In this document: in pieces, positions 18,754 through 27,384 of the stretch | How positions within the stretch are numbered: the first letter of the stretch is position 1 | Layout: every line of letters starts with the position of its first letter | Assembly (NCBI RefSeq): GCF_005844455.1 | Contig: NZ_SPGF01000018.1 | Location: 1-35,209, forward strand | DNA from: Streptococcus mitis | GTDB taxonomy: Bacteria > Bacillota > Bacilli > Lactobacillales > Streptococcaceae | DNA length: 35,209 nucleotides | Reading direction: 5' to 3' | Position numbers and translations under genes: made by a program | Notes under the pieces: generated by a model | Told to the model about the DNA's origin: nothing | Databases searched by the model: none | Seen by the model: only the letters and a program-made list of their open reading frames with translations

Positions 18754-19548
18754 TTATCCATGTACACGTTTCATGTAGTCTTGATAGCTTTCTGTATCCA
18801 TGAGTTTTTTGGCATTCTTGACACGGTCTGCTGTTGGTGGTTTTACCCCTTCAAGTGAGTATGGAATTCCAAGTTCACGCCACTTGAATTCTCCCATAGT
18901 GTGATAAGGTAGAATTTCAAACTTGTCAACGTTTTTGAGGGTTTTGACGAATTTGCCGAGTTCAATCAAGTCCTCATCTCTATCTGTCAAGCCTGGAACC
19001 AGCACATGGCGAATCCACACAGGCTTCCCAATATCTGATAGATATTTTGCACAAGCCAAGATGTTTTTATTGGTTTGGCTGGTAACAATCCTGTGTTGTT
19101 CGTCGTTGATTTCCTTGATATCCAAGAGAACCAAGTCAGTGACAGCCATGAGTTTGTCAAACTTTTCAAGGTAACGTGGTTTATTACGGAATGGAAGAGC
19201 ACAGGTGTCCAAAGTACAGTGGATTCCTTTTGCCTTGGCCTTGGTAAAAAGGGCAATCAAGAAATCAATCTGTAAGAGGGCTTCTCCTCCACTGACAGTG
19301 ATTCCTCCTTTGTCTCCCCAGAAACCACGGTAGCGAAGGGCTTCTGACAAAACATCGTCTACTGTCCGTCTTCGTGATTTATTGGTCTCCATAGCCCATG
19401 TATCGGGGTTATGACAGTACTGGCAACGCATGTGACAACCCTGCAAAAAGACAATGAAACGAATCCCAGGGCCATCTACCGCCCCAAAACTCTCTGTCGA
19501 ATGCACCATTCCTGTCACTTGTCCATAGTCAATTGTTTCTTCAGACAT
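18754..19548 (-). CDS. pflA: Pyruvate formate-lyase activating enzyme (radical SAM)
   Basis: Generates the glycyl radical on pyruvate formate-lyase, which drives mixed-acid fermentation when oxygen is low. It has 264 residues. The radical-SAM iron-sulfur motif is CHMRCQYC (CxxxCxxC, about 36-43), followed by the SAM-binding GGITVSGGEALLQ and later LDTC and LLDIKEIN segments. SFGAVDGPGIRFIVFLQGC is the typical PflA entry. It is monocistronic. The promoter has an extended -10 (TGATATAAT at 19583-19591 on the minus strand), and a cre-like site sits in the leader. Confidence 0.95.
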   Translation of the reverse strand: MSEETIDYGQVTGMVHSTESFGAVDGPGIRFIVFLQGCHMRCQYCHNPDTWAMETNKSRRRTVDDVLSEALRYRGFWGDKGGITVSGGEALLQIDFLIALFTKAKAKGIHCTLDTCALPFRNKPRYLEKFDKLMAVTDLVLLDIKEINDEQHRIVTSQTNKNILACAKYLSDIGKPVWIRHVLVPGLTDRDEDLIELGKFVKTLKNVDKFEILPYHTMGEFKWRELGIPYSLEGVKPPTADRVKNAKKLMDTESYQDYMKRVHG

Positions 19549-19562
19549 ATCGTCACCTTCCT

Positions 19563-19576
19563 TGAAACCGTTTTAT
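19563..19576. promoter_or_regulatory. Candidate cre (CcpA) site in the pflA leader
   Basis: TGAAACCGTTTTAT matches 12 of 14 positions of TGWAANCGNTNWCA, missing the last two. It lies between the extended -10 at 19583-19591 and the ATG, where CcpA binding would block transcription. CcpA control of pfl genes is known in streptococci. The match to this site is by eye only. Confidence 0.4.
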
Positions 19577-19582
19577 AGTTTT

Positions 19583-19591
19583 ATTATATCA
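19583..19591 (-). promoter_or_regulatory. Extended -10 of pflA
   Basis: The minus strand reads TGATATAAT 34 nt before the pflA ATG. Confidence 0.55.
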
Positions 19592-19669
19592 CGAGTAAGG
19601 TGAAAAACAAGGGTTTTTTGTCTATTTTTTAGAAAGCAATCTGTTTTTCACTTTCATTTTCAATTTCTT

Positions 19670-20926
19670 TTAATGATCTGATTCAAAATCAAAACTATAC
19701 AAGGTTGCAAAATAGTCCTCAGGGCGCTCTGCACGGCGGATTTGGCGGGCTTTGCCTTCTTCGGTATAGAGGATTTCTGCCGAGCGTAGTTTGGCATTGT
19801 ACTGATAACCCATGGAGAATCCATGTGCACCTGTATCATGAATCACCAGCAAATCACCGATTTCTGTATGAGGCAGTTCGCGATTAATGGCAAATTTATC
19901 ATTGTTTTCGCAGAGAGAACCGACCACATCTACTACCTCAGATGCTCCTTCTGGACGAGTTATGTTGGTAATATGGTGGTAGGCTCCATACACGGCTGGA
20001 CGCATAAGGTTAACTGCTGACGCATCCACACCTAGATAGGTACGGTAGGTTTTTTTCTTATGAGTGACTCTTGTGACGAGAGCTCCGTGAGGGGCCAACA
20101 TAAAGCGACCCAATTCGGTGAAAATCTTGACCTCACCAAGACCAGCTGGCGTAAGAACCTCTTCATACACCTTACGAACTCCCTCACCAATCAAGGCGAT
20201 ATCATTTGGTTCCTGCTCAGGACGATAATTGACACCAATACCGCCAGAAAGATTGATAAAGTCTAGCGAAATACCCAACTTTTCTTTGATTTCAACGGCT
20301 AATTCAAAAAGCTGACGCGCTAACTCTGGATAGTAGAGATGGGTCACGGTATTGGAGGCTAGGAAAGAATGAAGCCCAAATGTCTTGGCTCCTTTTTCCT
20401 TCAAAATAGCAAAAGCTTCAAAAAGCTGGTCCTTGGTCATCCCAAACTTGGCCTCTCCTGGATTGTCCATAATATCTGTTCCTAGCTCAAAAACGCCACC
20501 AGGATTGTAACGACAAGAGATAATTTCTGGAATGCCTGCCGCTCGCTCTAGATGTTCAATGTCTTCAAAGGCATCCAAGTTAATGGTTGCGCCCAATTCA
20601 CGCGCATAGGCATATTCCTTGTCTGGCGTGTTGTTAGAAGAGAACATAATCTCAGAACCGGGGAAATTCAGTTTGTGGCTCATCAAGAGCTCTACATAAC
20701 TAGAACAGTCCACACCACAACCTTCCTCTTTGAGGATTTTCAAGATGGCTGGGGTTGGGGTGGCCTTGACTGCAAAATATTCTTTAAAACCCTTATTCCA
20801 AGAAAAGGCCCGGTTGACTGCTCTTGCTTTTTCACGAATCCCCTTCTCATCATACAAGTGAAAGGGAGTCGGGAACTCTGAAACAATTGTTTCTAAATCT
20901 TCACGGCTGATAAATGGTGTTTTCAT
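19670..20926 (-). CDS. LysA-like PLP-dependent decarboxylase (diaminopimelate decarboxylase family)
   Basis: A fold III PLP decarboxylase, 418 residues, starting MKTPFISREDLETIV with AAGG six bases upstream; an ATG two codons earlier abuts the SD and is unlikely. The PLP Lys is in YFAVKATPTPAILKIL (about 50). Further features are GVDCSSYVELLMS, the Gly-rich phosphate loop LSGGIGVNYRPEQ, the TELGRFMLAPHGALV stretch and the catalytic Cys in VGSLCENNDKF. Where most DapDC enzymes have HIGSQ, this has HSFLASN. The assignment as lysine-forming DapDC is therefore less certain than the fold; carboxynorspermidine decarboxylase-like activity is the alternative. It follows purR, separated by a terminator. 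Confidence 0.8.
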   Translation of the reverse strand: MKTPFISREDLETIVSEFPTPFHLYDEKGIREKARAVNRAFSWNKGFKEYFAVKATPTPAILKILKEEGCGVDCSSYVELLMSHKLNFPGSEIMFSSNNTPDKEYAYARELGATINLDAFEDIEHLERAAGIPEIISCRYNPGGVFELGTDIMDNPGEAKFGMTKDQLFEAFAILKEKGAKTFGLHSFLASNTVTHLYYPELARQLFELAVEIKEKLGISLDFINLSGGIGVNYRPEQEPNDIALIGEGVRKVYEEVLTPAGLGEVKIFTELGRFMLAPHGALVTRVTHKKKTYRTYLGVDASAVNLMRPAVYGAYHHITNITRPEGASEVVDVVGSLCENNDKFAINRELPHTEIGDLLVIHDTGAHGFSMGYQYNAKLRSAEILYTEEGKARQIRRAERPEDYFATLYSFDFESDH

Positions 20927-20953
20927 AAGCATCCTTCTATTCTGTTTGCAAAG

Positions 20954-20981
20954 AAAGGCTGGGACAATCGTTCCAACCTTT
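20954..20981 (-). terminator. Terminator of purR
   Basis: On the minus strand AAAGGTTGG and CCAGCCTTT form a 9-bp stem (one G-U) with a 10-nt loop, followed by CTTTG. The U-run is weak. Confidence 0.6.
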
Positions 20982-20992
20982 AGTTCTATCTC

Positions 20993-21820
20993 TTATTTGT
21001 CTTCGTCAAAAATATTTCCAATCTCAACATCGATGGCTTGGTTCTTGACATCAATATTGGTGACCTTCAAGAGTGACTTGTAGTCAAATTGCTTTTCACG
21101 TTCTTCTTGGGCATTGTCCGCAAAGACTGCGACACCTGCCAATTCTGAATCAAACTCACGCAAGAGACTGATCATCCCGTTGACAGTTCCACCACCTTTC
21201 AAGAAGTCATCCACAATCAAGACTCGGCTGCCTGCCTTGAGACTGCGTTTTGAAAGGAACATTTTCTCAATGCGGTCACCACTTGAACCTGATACATAGT
21301 TGACGCTAACAGTTGAACCTTCGGTAATTTTCAAGTCACGGCGCACAATGACAAAAGGAACATTGAGGACATTGGCAACTGCATTTGCAAGTGGCACACC
21401 TTTTGTTGCTACTGTCATAACGGCATCGATTTTTTGGTCCATAAAGCTCTTGGCAATGATGCGCCCAATATTTTTCAAAATGGCAGGTGTACTGAGCAAA
21501 TCAGACAGGTAGATGTAGCCACCTGGCAAGATACGGTCACTTTCTGAAAGTTTATCACGCAAGTCTGCGATCATTTCTTTGGCTTCATGACTCGAGATTG
21601 ATGGTGTAAAGATAACGCCACCACCTGCTCCAGTCACAGTCTGAATATGACCGATTTCGATTTCCTCAAAGGCACGCTTGATAATCACGATATCCTCTGA
21701 GATAGAGGATTTGGCAGATTCGTACTTTTCTGCAAAGGTATTGAGACTTGTTAGTTTGTATGGATTATTAATCAAATAGTTGGAAATGACAACCATCCGA
21801 TCACTTCTTCTTAATTTCAT
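20993..21820 (-). CDS. purR: Pur operon repressor PurR
   Basis: Transcription regulator of purine genes, 275 residues. An N-terminal winged helix (MKLRRSDRMVVISNYLINNP...KSSISEDIVIIK, about 1-70) binds PurBox operators. The C-terminal phosphoribosyltransferase-like domain has the PRPP loop VLIVDDFLKGGGTVNG (about 200-215). In Bacillus and lactococci PRPP binding sets whether PurR represses or activates. Purine genes are not in this window, so it acts at distant sites. The upstream region holds a diverged BOX, so its promoter lies beside or in a repeat. Confidence 0.95.
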   Translation of the reverse strand: MKLRRSDRMVVISNYLINNPYKLTSLNTFAEKYESAKSSISEDIVIIKRAFEEIEIGHIQTVTGAGGGVIFTPSISSHEAKEMIADLRDKLSESDRILPGGYIYLSDLLSTPAILKNIGRIIAKSFMDQKIDAVMTVATKGVPLANAVANVLNVPFVIVRRDLKITEGSTVSVNYVSGSSGDRIEKMFLSKRSLKAGSRVLIVDDFLKGGGTVNGMISLLREFDSELAGVAVFADNAQEEREKQFDYKSLLKVTNIDVKNQAIDVEIGNIFDEDK

Positions 21821-21845
21821 TTCTATTTCCCATTCTATTTTTCTT

Positions 21846-22002
21846 CAAAAAATCAAAAAGCAAACTAGAAAGCTGGTCGCTGATAATTCAAAACACTGTT
21901 TTGAGATTGTCGATAGAACTGACAAAGTCCGTAATATACCTACCTATATACATACGACAAGGCGATGCTACCCTAGTTTGAAGAGATTTTCGAAGAGTAT
22001 TA
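21846..22002. repeat. BOX element, diverged copy upstream of purR
   Basis: The left part (AATCAAAAAGCAAACTAGAA AG, then CAAAACACTGTTTTGAG) matches boxC. The middle (GATAGAACTGACAAAGTCCG) matches boxB. The right end (GTTTGAAGAGATTTTCGAAG then AGTAT) matches boxA. It has more substitutions than the copy at 30794 and an altered CTATATACATACGACAAGGC region in the boxA-side stem. It is in the same orientation as the 30794 copy and fills most of the space between yhaM/cbf1 and purR. Confidence 0.8.
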
Positions 22003-22037
22003 ATTTTTGTCTTTTACTTATTATACCATATTCACAT

Positions 22038-22071
22038 AAAAAAACGAACATTCTTATCCTAAAAAATGCTC
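22038..22071 (-). terminator. Terminator of yhaM/cbf1
   Basis: On the minus strand GAGCATT and AATGTTC pair (one G-U) around a ~12-nt loop and are followed by GTTTTTTT. Confidence 0.65.
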
Positions 22072-22086
22072 ATTTTTCTTAAATTA

Positions 22087-23028
22087 TTAATCTAAATCTG
22101 GTTTATAGAAGGAACGATTGTCCATAGCGAAGATTTTATTGGTCATCTCTCCCTTATCCACCAGAGCCAGAGCCGTCGACATCATCATCATGCTAGCATC
22201 CAGATTGTCAATCATATGGATAATCTCTGCCTCCATGATACGTGGACGAACCGGACTTCCATACTCTAGTAAGCCGTGGTGACTGAGGATAACGTGGCGG
22301 AGCAGAACGACTTCTTCCTTGGTGTCATCGATGCCAAGTTCCATAACGGTCTTGGTAATTTCACTATCAATTAGAGCAATATGTCCAAGGAGATTGCCTC
22401 GCACTGTATACTCCGTCTGGTCTGGTCCCGTCAACTCAATGACTTTGGCCAAGTCATGCAGCATAATCCCCGCATAGAGCAAGCTCTTATTGAGCTGAGG
22501 ATAGACCTCACTAATGGCATCCGCCAAACGCACCATGGTCGCCGTATGATAGGCCAAGCCTGTTTCAAAGGCATGGTGGTTGGTCTTGGCTGCTGGATAA
22601 GAGTAGAATTCCTTATCATACTTGGCGTAGAGCTTTCGAACAATTCGTTGCCAAACAGGATTTTCAATCTTGAAAATCATTTGCGCCATATAGTCACGGA
22701 TTTCTTTGACATCAACTGGCGACTTGACCTTGAAATCAGCTGGATCATTTGGTTCACCGGGTTGAGGCAAGCGCAAGGTAATTTGATTGACCTGTGGAGT
22801 GTTGTTATAAACTTCTCGGCGCCCTTTCATGTGAACAACCTTACCTGCAGTAAAGGCCTCAACATTATGAGGTTGGGCATCCCAGAGTTTCCCCTCAATC
22901 TCGCCACTATCATCTTGGAAGGTAAAGGCTAGGTAGTTTTTCCCAGCGCGAGTTTGCCTCAGGTCAGCTGACTTGATTAGGTAAAAGCCTTCAAACAGCT
23001 CATCTTTTTTCATGTGACTAATCTTCAT
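22087..23028 (-). CDS. yhaM: 3'-5' exoribonuclease YhaM family (Cbf1)
   Basis: Metal-dependent 3'-5' exoribonuclease that trims RNA 3' ends; pneumococcal relatives are annotated Cbf1 or YhaM. It has 313 residues from MKISHMKKDELFEGF. An N-terminal OB-fold (YLAFTFQDDSGEIEGKLWDAQ, about 30-90) is followed by an HD domain with YPAAKTNHHAFETGLAYHTATMV and MLHDLAKVIE (His-Asp metal pair), about 150-280. I chose the ATG at 23028, which overlaps the rmuC end by 11 nt; longer in-frame starts run deeper into rmuC. It is the last gene of the tatD-to-yhaM run. Confidence 0.9.
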   Translation of the reverse strand: MKISHMKKDELFEGFYLIKSADLRQTRAGKNYLAFTFQDDSGEIEGKLWDAQPHNVEAFTAGKVVHMKGRREVYNNTPQVNQITLRLPQPGEPNDPADFKVKSPVDVKEIRDYMAQMIFKIENPVWQRIVRKLYAKYDKEFYSYPAAKTNHHAFETGLAYHTATMVRLADAISEVYPQLNKSLLYAGIMLHDLAKVIELTGPDQTEYTVRGNLLGHIALIDSEITKTVMELGIDDTKEEVVLLRHVILSHHGLLEYGSPVRPRIMEAEIIHMIDNLDASMMMMSTALALVDKGEMTNKIFAMDNRSFYKPDLD

Positions 23029-24274
23029 ATTCTTCCTCATCTTCTTGGAAATGGAGTAGATCAAGCGCAGGCTCACCTTCTGATAACTCAATGTGACGGA
23101 GCGTTCGCTCGATAGCTGTAGTGCGACGGTTTAATAATTCATCAATATTGCCAGAGGCATGTTGGAGATGTTTTTGTGCCTTGACCAGAATGCCACCAAA
23201 CTTGCCAAACTCGGTCTTGACGCTAGCAAGGGTCTTACTGATATGATCGGCACTCTTTTGGATATTGAGGGTTTTGAAGCCAACTGATAGGGAATTGAGA
23301 AGGGCTGACAGGGTACTTGGACCTGCGACAATAATCTGCTCCTCCCGTCTCAAATCATCAAAGAAGACCGGATTGCGGACGATTTCTGAATAGAGACCTT
23401 CTGTCGGAACAAACAAAACTCCAAAATTGGTCGTCCGAGGTGGGGCTATGTACTTGTTCCTGATATCCTTAGCAAAGCGCTTGACGCTGGCTAGGAGTGA
23501 CTTGCGACAACGTTCGATTTCGTCCTTATCGCCTGCTTCATAGGCTTCTTCTAAGCGATAATAATCCGCCAGTGGAAACTTGGAGTCAATCGGTAGGTAG
23601 ACATATTTCTGGTCACCTTGTCCAGGTAGCTTAATGGCGTACTCCACTCGTTCACTGGAGTTTTCAACCGTTGCATATTCTCGTTCATACTGGGCAGGGG
23701 TCATGATGTCTTCGATGATTTGGCCCAGTTGCAATTCTCCCAGAATTCCTCGCGTCTTGGTTCCAGAGAGAACCTTGTTGAGAGCTCCGACATCGCGAGC
23801 CACCGTCTGCATTTCTCCCAGACCACGATTGACCGACTCCAGTTGTTTAGAAACTGTCTCAAAGGAAGCTTGTAAACGCGTCTGCAAGGTCTTTTCTAGT
23901 TTTTCCTCGACTGTTTGGCGCATTTGTTCCAAACGTTGCTCATTTGATTCCTGCAAGGCTTGGAGACGTTGGTCAGTCTTGTCTCTGGTTTGGAGGAGAC
24001 TATCTGTCATTTCTTGACGGACTTGCGTCAAACCTTGGTGCAATTCCATTCGCACTTCTTGCAGACGATCGCTGACAGCCACTTCCAAATCTTTTTGATC
24101 CAACTGGCTGGCTTGTCTGGCTTGTTCAAAGCGATAATCCAACTGGTCTGACAAGTGATCTGCCTGATCCTCCAAGCTCTTACTTAGATGTTTTTCCTGT
24201 TTATCCTGCCTTTGCCAAATTAGAAAGAGGCCAGCTAGGTTGGCAATTAATAATAGAACAAGTAAACTTTCCAT
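23018..24274 (-). CDS. rmuC: DNA recombination protein RmuC
   Basis: A 418-residue protein with an N-terminal membrane anchor (SLLVLLLIANLAGLFLIW, about 3-20) and a long coiled coil (about 25-165, rich in Q/E/R heptads). It ends in a RmuC nuclease-like domain: KTRGILGELQLGQIIEDIM, IDSKFPLADYYRLEEAYE, APPRTTNFGVLFVPTEGLY. E. coli RmuC limits recombination at inverted repeats, and the domain resembles restriction-endonuclease folds. The ATG at 24274 has AGGAGG upstream. It overlaps yhaM and starts just past the thiN stop. Confidence 0.92.
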   Translation of the reverse strand: MESLLVLLLIANLAGLFLIWQRQDKQEKHLSKSLEDQADHLSDQLDYRFEQARQASQLDQKDLEVAVSDRLQEVRMELHQGLTQVRQEMTDSLLQTRDKTDQRLQALQESNEQRLEQMRQTVEEKLEKTLQTRLQASFETVSKQLESVNRGLGEMQTVARDVGALNKVLSGTKTRGILGELQLGQIIEDIMTPAQYEREYATVENSSERVEYAIKLPGQGDQKYVYLPIDSKFPLADYYRLEEAYEAGDKDEIERCRKSLLASVKRFAKDIRNKYIAPPRTTNFGVLFVPTEGLYSEIVRNPVFFDDLRREEQIIVAGPSTLSALLNSLSVGFKTLNIQKSADHISKTLASVKTEFGKFGGILVKAQKHLQHASGNIDELLNRRTTAIERTLRHIELSEGEPALDLLHFQEDEEEYED

Positions 24275-24275
24275 C

Positions 24276-24938
24276 CTACCTCCTATCCTTGCTATGCAGC
24301 ACGACCACGTAACCATCTGGGCAAGTCACCAACACTTCCCTATCTATATATTCGTTAGAAGCGTACACTTTTTTAAAGAAAAAATTTTCCTCTGTCAACT
24401 CATACTTGGCACCAAGAATGGTCAGCTGGCTATCCCGAACCGGCATAAAAGCTAGATAGTCATAGTCTGAACGGGGCTCTAGCTGACTGGTCCCTTCGGG
24501 ACAATAGGCAATCACATTTTGCCCATCCTCAATCGCTATCTGGCGCATATAAGGTGCCAACTTGGGATTGCTTGGCAGAAAGACATTGGCCAGCATATGG
24601 TCAATACGACCACCAAGAGCCCCAAAAATAGTGACCTGAGCCTGAGGATTTTGCTCAAAGATGGTCAAGAGAGCCAATTCCAGATCTGTATCATCTTTTT
24701 CTGGCTGAGCTTGAACAAAATGTTGGGCACGTTTTTGAATCAACTGACGTTCGTCTGCAGTCACCGAATCAAAATCCCCAACTGCTAGAGCCAGAGGCAG
24801 ATCTTCTTCCAAGACCCAGAGCGAGCCGCGATCCACACCGACAAAGCAATCAAAATTTGTCCGATAATGACCGCGATCTCCGCCTGCAAAAACGGCAACC
24901 CTAGTCCAGTTGTTTTCTGAGAGTTTGCACTCGTTCAT
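24276..24938 (-). CDS. thiN: Thiamine pyrophosphokinase
   Basis: Converts thiamine to thiamine pyrophosphate with ATP, 220 residues. The N-terminal catalytic domain has VAVFAGGDRGHY, FVGVDRGSLWVLEE, AVGDFDSVTADE and the PEKDDTDLELAL motif (acidic metal and substrate binding). GALGGRIDHMLANVFL and a C-terminal beta domain follow. I chose the ATG at 24938, which has AGGGAG at the right distance. It overlaps the end of rpe by 38 nt; an ATG two codons earlier abuts the SD. It is coupled to rpe upstream and rmuC downstream. Confidence 0.9.
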   Translation of the reverse strand: MNECKLSENNWTRVAVFAGGDRGHYRTNFDCFVGVDRGSLWVLEEDLPLALAVGDFDSVTADERQLIQKRAQHFVQAQPEKDDTDLELALLTIFEQNPQAQVTIFGALGGRIDHMLANVFLPSNPKLAPYMRQIAIEDGQNVIAYCPEGTSQLEPRSDYDYLAFMPVRDSQLTILGAKYELTEENFFFKKVYASNEYIDREVLVTCPDGYVVVLHSKDRR

Positions 24939-25557
24939 TGACATCTCCCTTAAAAACATAGGATCCTGCTACAAAAACGGTCGCACCAGCTTCTTTAGCT
25001 TGAGAAATGGTCTGATCATCAATACCACCATCGACTTCAATTTCAAAGTGCAAACCTTTTTCCTGACGAAGGGCAACCAACTCACGGACCTTATCCATGG
25101 TTTCAGGCAGAAAAGCTTGACCACCAAAGCCAGGATTAACCGTCATGACCAAGACTTGATCAACTAGATGAAGGACGTGCTTAATCGCCTCGACAGGCGT
25201 ACCAGGATTGATAACAACCGAAGGTTTGACACCGAGCGAGCGAATTTTTTGGAGAGCTCCATGAATATGAGGCGTTGCTTCCACATGGATGCTGATGATG
25301 TCTGCCCCTGCACGCGCAAAGTCTTCTAAATGATGCTCAGGATTTGACACCATCAAGTGGCAATCGAAAACCATCTTACTATGTGGTCGAAGAGCTTCGA
25401 CCACACCTGCACCAAAACTGATTTGTGGTACAAAGTGACCGTCCATAATATCGATATGGGCATACTCTGCCCCCGTTGCTTCTAGGCGTTGGATTTCACG
25501 TTCAAAGTTGGCATAATCTGCTGCCAGAATTGACGGAGCAATCTTGTATTGAGACAT
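24901..25557 (-). CDS. rpe: Ribulose-phosphate 3-epimerase
   Basis: Interconverts ribulose-5-phosphate and xylulose-5-phosphate in the pentose phosphate pathway, 218 residues. It is a TIM barrel with the ordered motifs APSILAADYANFEREI, AHIDIMDGHFVPQISFG (metal His and Asp), FDCHLMVSNPEHH, VLVMTVNPGFGGQAF and EIEVDGGIDDQT. The start MSQYKIAPSILA has AAGGAG upstream; longer in-frame starts run into rsgA. It follows rsgA by 10 nt. Confidence 0.95.
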   Translation of the reverse strand: MSQYKIAPSILAADYANFEREIQRLEATGAEYAHIDIMDGHFVPQISFGAGVVEALRPHSKMVFDCHLMVSNPEHHLEDFARAGADIISIHVEATPHIHGALQKIRSLGVKPSVVINPGTPVEAIKHVLHLVDQVLVMTVNPGFGGQAFLPETMDKVRELVALRQEKGLHFEIEVDGGIDDQTISQAKEAGATVFVAGSYVFKGDVNERVQTLRKQLD

Positions 25558-25567
25558 AGGCTTCTCC

Positions 25568-26446
25568 TTATTTTGGAATTTTTTTGCTGACTTTTTTATA
25601 GATTTCTCTGCGATTTTCAATTTCGCTGAGGAATTGTAGGTAGTTATCAAAACGGAAGCTGGCAATAGTACCCTCTTCTACAGCTGGCTTAACCGCACAA
25701 GACGGCTCATGGGTATGGGTACAAGTACGGAACTTGCAGTCTCGACTGACACTGGCAATCTCTGGAAAGGCCTGATTGAGGTCTTCAGCCGTTGACACTT
25801 CATAATCCAGTGATGAAAAGCCTGGTGTATCTGCGATTTTACCCCCATTGAGGTTGTAAAAACTAACGGCTCGAGTAGTATGACGACCGCGACCTAGACT
25901 ATCTGAGATTTCTCCTGTTTCAAGATTGAGGTCTGGTGCGATTTTATTAAGAAGGGTTGATTTCCCAACACCTGTCTGGCCCATAAAGACTGTAACCTTA
26001 CCTGTCAACAAGGGCAAAAGTTCTTCCTTACTGGTCACAAAATCGTAACCAATAGCACCATAAGTCTGCTGGTAAAAATCCAATTCTGACCGTTCTTCCA
26101 GCAAGTCCATTTTGGAAATATAAACGATGGGATGAATGCCCTTGTGCTCCAAAAGAACTAAGAAACGATCCAGCAAATTGCTGTTAAAATCCGGTTCCTT
26201 GACTGACATGATTACTACAGCTTGATCAATATTAACAATAGGCGGACGGACTAGACTGTTTTTACGTTCGTGAATTTTGAGGATATAGCCTTCTGAATTT
26301 TCCTCGGCAGAGAAATCTACCCAGTCCCCAACGTAAGGGGTATGACCTTTTTTACGGAAATTTCCACGCGCTCGTGTTTGATAAGCCTTGCTATCACTCT
26401 CTACATAGTAGAAGCCTGCCAAGGCTTTAATAATTTGTCCCTGCAT
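25568..26446 (-). CDS. rsgA: Ribosome small subunit GTPase RsgA
   Basis: A circularly permuted GTPase that checks late 30S maturation, 292 residues. The N-terminal OB fold is [17 protein letters not shown]. The permuted GTPase has G4 SKMDLLE first, then G1 [14 protein letters not shown], then G2/G3 [10 protein letters not shown] and [12 protein letters not shown]-terminal zinc knuckle has [16 protein letters not shown] (Cys-Cys-His-Cys). It starts 1 nt after the rsmA stop, in the order rsmA-rsgA-rpe-thiN that is common in streptococci. Confidence 0.95.
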   Translation of the reverse strand: MQGQIIKALAGFYYVESDSKAYQTRARGNFRKKGHTPYVGDWVDFSAEENSEGYILKIHERKNSLVRPPIVNIDQAVVIMSVKEPDFNSNLLDRFLVLLEHKGIHPIVYISKMDLLEERSELDFYQQTYGAIGYDFVTSKEELLPLLTGKVTVFMGQTGVGKSTLLNKIAPDLNLETGEISDSLGRGRHTTRAVSFYNLNGGKIADTPGFSSLDYEVSTAEDLNQAFPEIASVSRDCKFRTCTHTHEPSCAVKPAVEEGTIASFRFDNYLQFLSEIENRREIYKKVSKKIPK

Positions 26447-26447
26447 C

Positions 26448-27320
26448 TTAGAGTCCTTGCCCTTTAAGCGCGTCTGCTAAACTGGCAAATTCTGCCAAGC
26501 TGAGGGCTTCCCCACGCACACTTGGTGACAAGCCCGCTTGATCCAATGCCTTGGTCAATTTCTCCTTGACTTCTTCGGTCTTGCCAAAGTAACCTGTCAA
26601 ATTGTTCCACAAGGTCTTGCGGCGATGGGTAAAACTAGCCTTGGAAACCTTAAAGAAGAAATTCTCGTCTTCCACTTCTACGGCTGGCTCTGGACGACGC
26701 ACCATTTTTAAAATGGCTGAGTCCACATTTGGCGCTGGCACAAAGACCGTACGAGGCACGATAAAGGCAACCTTGGCAGTCATGTAATACTGAACCGCAA
26801 TCGACAAGCTACCATAAGCCTTGGTGTTAGGTTGGGCTGAGATACGATCCGCCACTTCTTTCTGCATCATGACCACAAACTCACTAAAAGGAATGCCACT
26901 TTCGATCAAGTGCATGAGAATAGGTGTCGTAATGTAGTAAGGCAAGTTGGCTACCACCTTAATGGGCAGGTCAGGATTTTTAAAATTCTGAATATGCTGC
27001 GCCAAATCAACTTTGAGAATGTCCTCGTTAACCACTGTTACATTGTCAAAATCACGAAGAGTATCTGCCAAAATCGGTACCAAACGGTGGTCGATCTCAA
27101 AGGCCATGACTTGAGCTGCACGCTCAGCCAGGAACTCCGTTAAGGCACCAATACCTGGTCCGATTTCGATAACATTAACCTGGTCATCAATTTCAGCCGT
27201 ATCCACTATTTTTTGAAGGATATTGGTATCCGTCAAGAAATTTTGCCCGAAGGACTTTTTAAAGGTAAAACCGTGACGCTCCAGCACTGCCTTGGTCACG
27301 CTATAATCTGCAATTCTCAT
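26448..27320 (-). CDS. rsmA: 16S rRNA (adenine1518/1519-N6)-dimethyltransferase RsmA/KsgA
   Basis: Dimethylates two adenines at the 3' end of 16S rRNA, 290 residues. [12 protein letters not shown] is the classic N-terminus. SAM motif I is [19 protein letters not shown], and the catalytic motif is [38 protein letters not shown] and the C-terminal helical domain follow. Loss of the enzyme gives kasugamycin resistance. A TGTTACAAT extended -10 at 27351-27359 (minus strand) may start the rsmA-rsgA-rpe-thiN-rmuC-yhaM transcript separately from rnmV. Confidence 0.95.
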   Translation of the reverse strand: MRIADYSVTKAVLERHGFTFKKSFGQNFLTDTNILQKIVDTAEIDDQVNVIEIGPGIGALTEFLAERAAQVMAFEIDHRLVPILADTLRDFDNVTVVNEDILKVDLAQHIQNFKNPDLPIKVVANLPYYITTPILMHLIESGIPFSEFVVMMQKEVADRISAQPNTKAYGSLSIAVQYYMTAKVAFIVPRTVFVPAPNVDSAILKMVRRPEPAVEVEDENFFFKVSKASFTHRRKTLWNNLTGYFGKTEEVKEKLTKALDQAGLSPSVRGEALSLAEFASLADALKGQGL

Positions 27321-27350
27321 CTATTCTCTTTTCTATTATCTGTTACTACT

Positions 27351-27359
27351 ATTGTAACA
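27351..27359 (-). promoter_or_regulatory. Candidate extended -10 of rsmA
   Basis: The minus strand reads TGTTACAAT about 30 nt before the rsmA ATG, inside the 64-nt gap after rnmV. The -35 is poor. Confidence 0.4.
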
Positions 27360-27384
27360 CATTCCTCTTACATTTGGGGGCTGC

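Noticed and set aside
22381-22932. A 183-codon plus-strand frame opposite yhaM
   Set aside because: No start signal and no recognisable domain; the minus-strand YhaM coding sequence explains the region.
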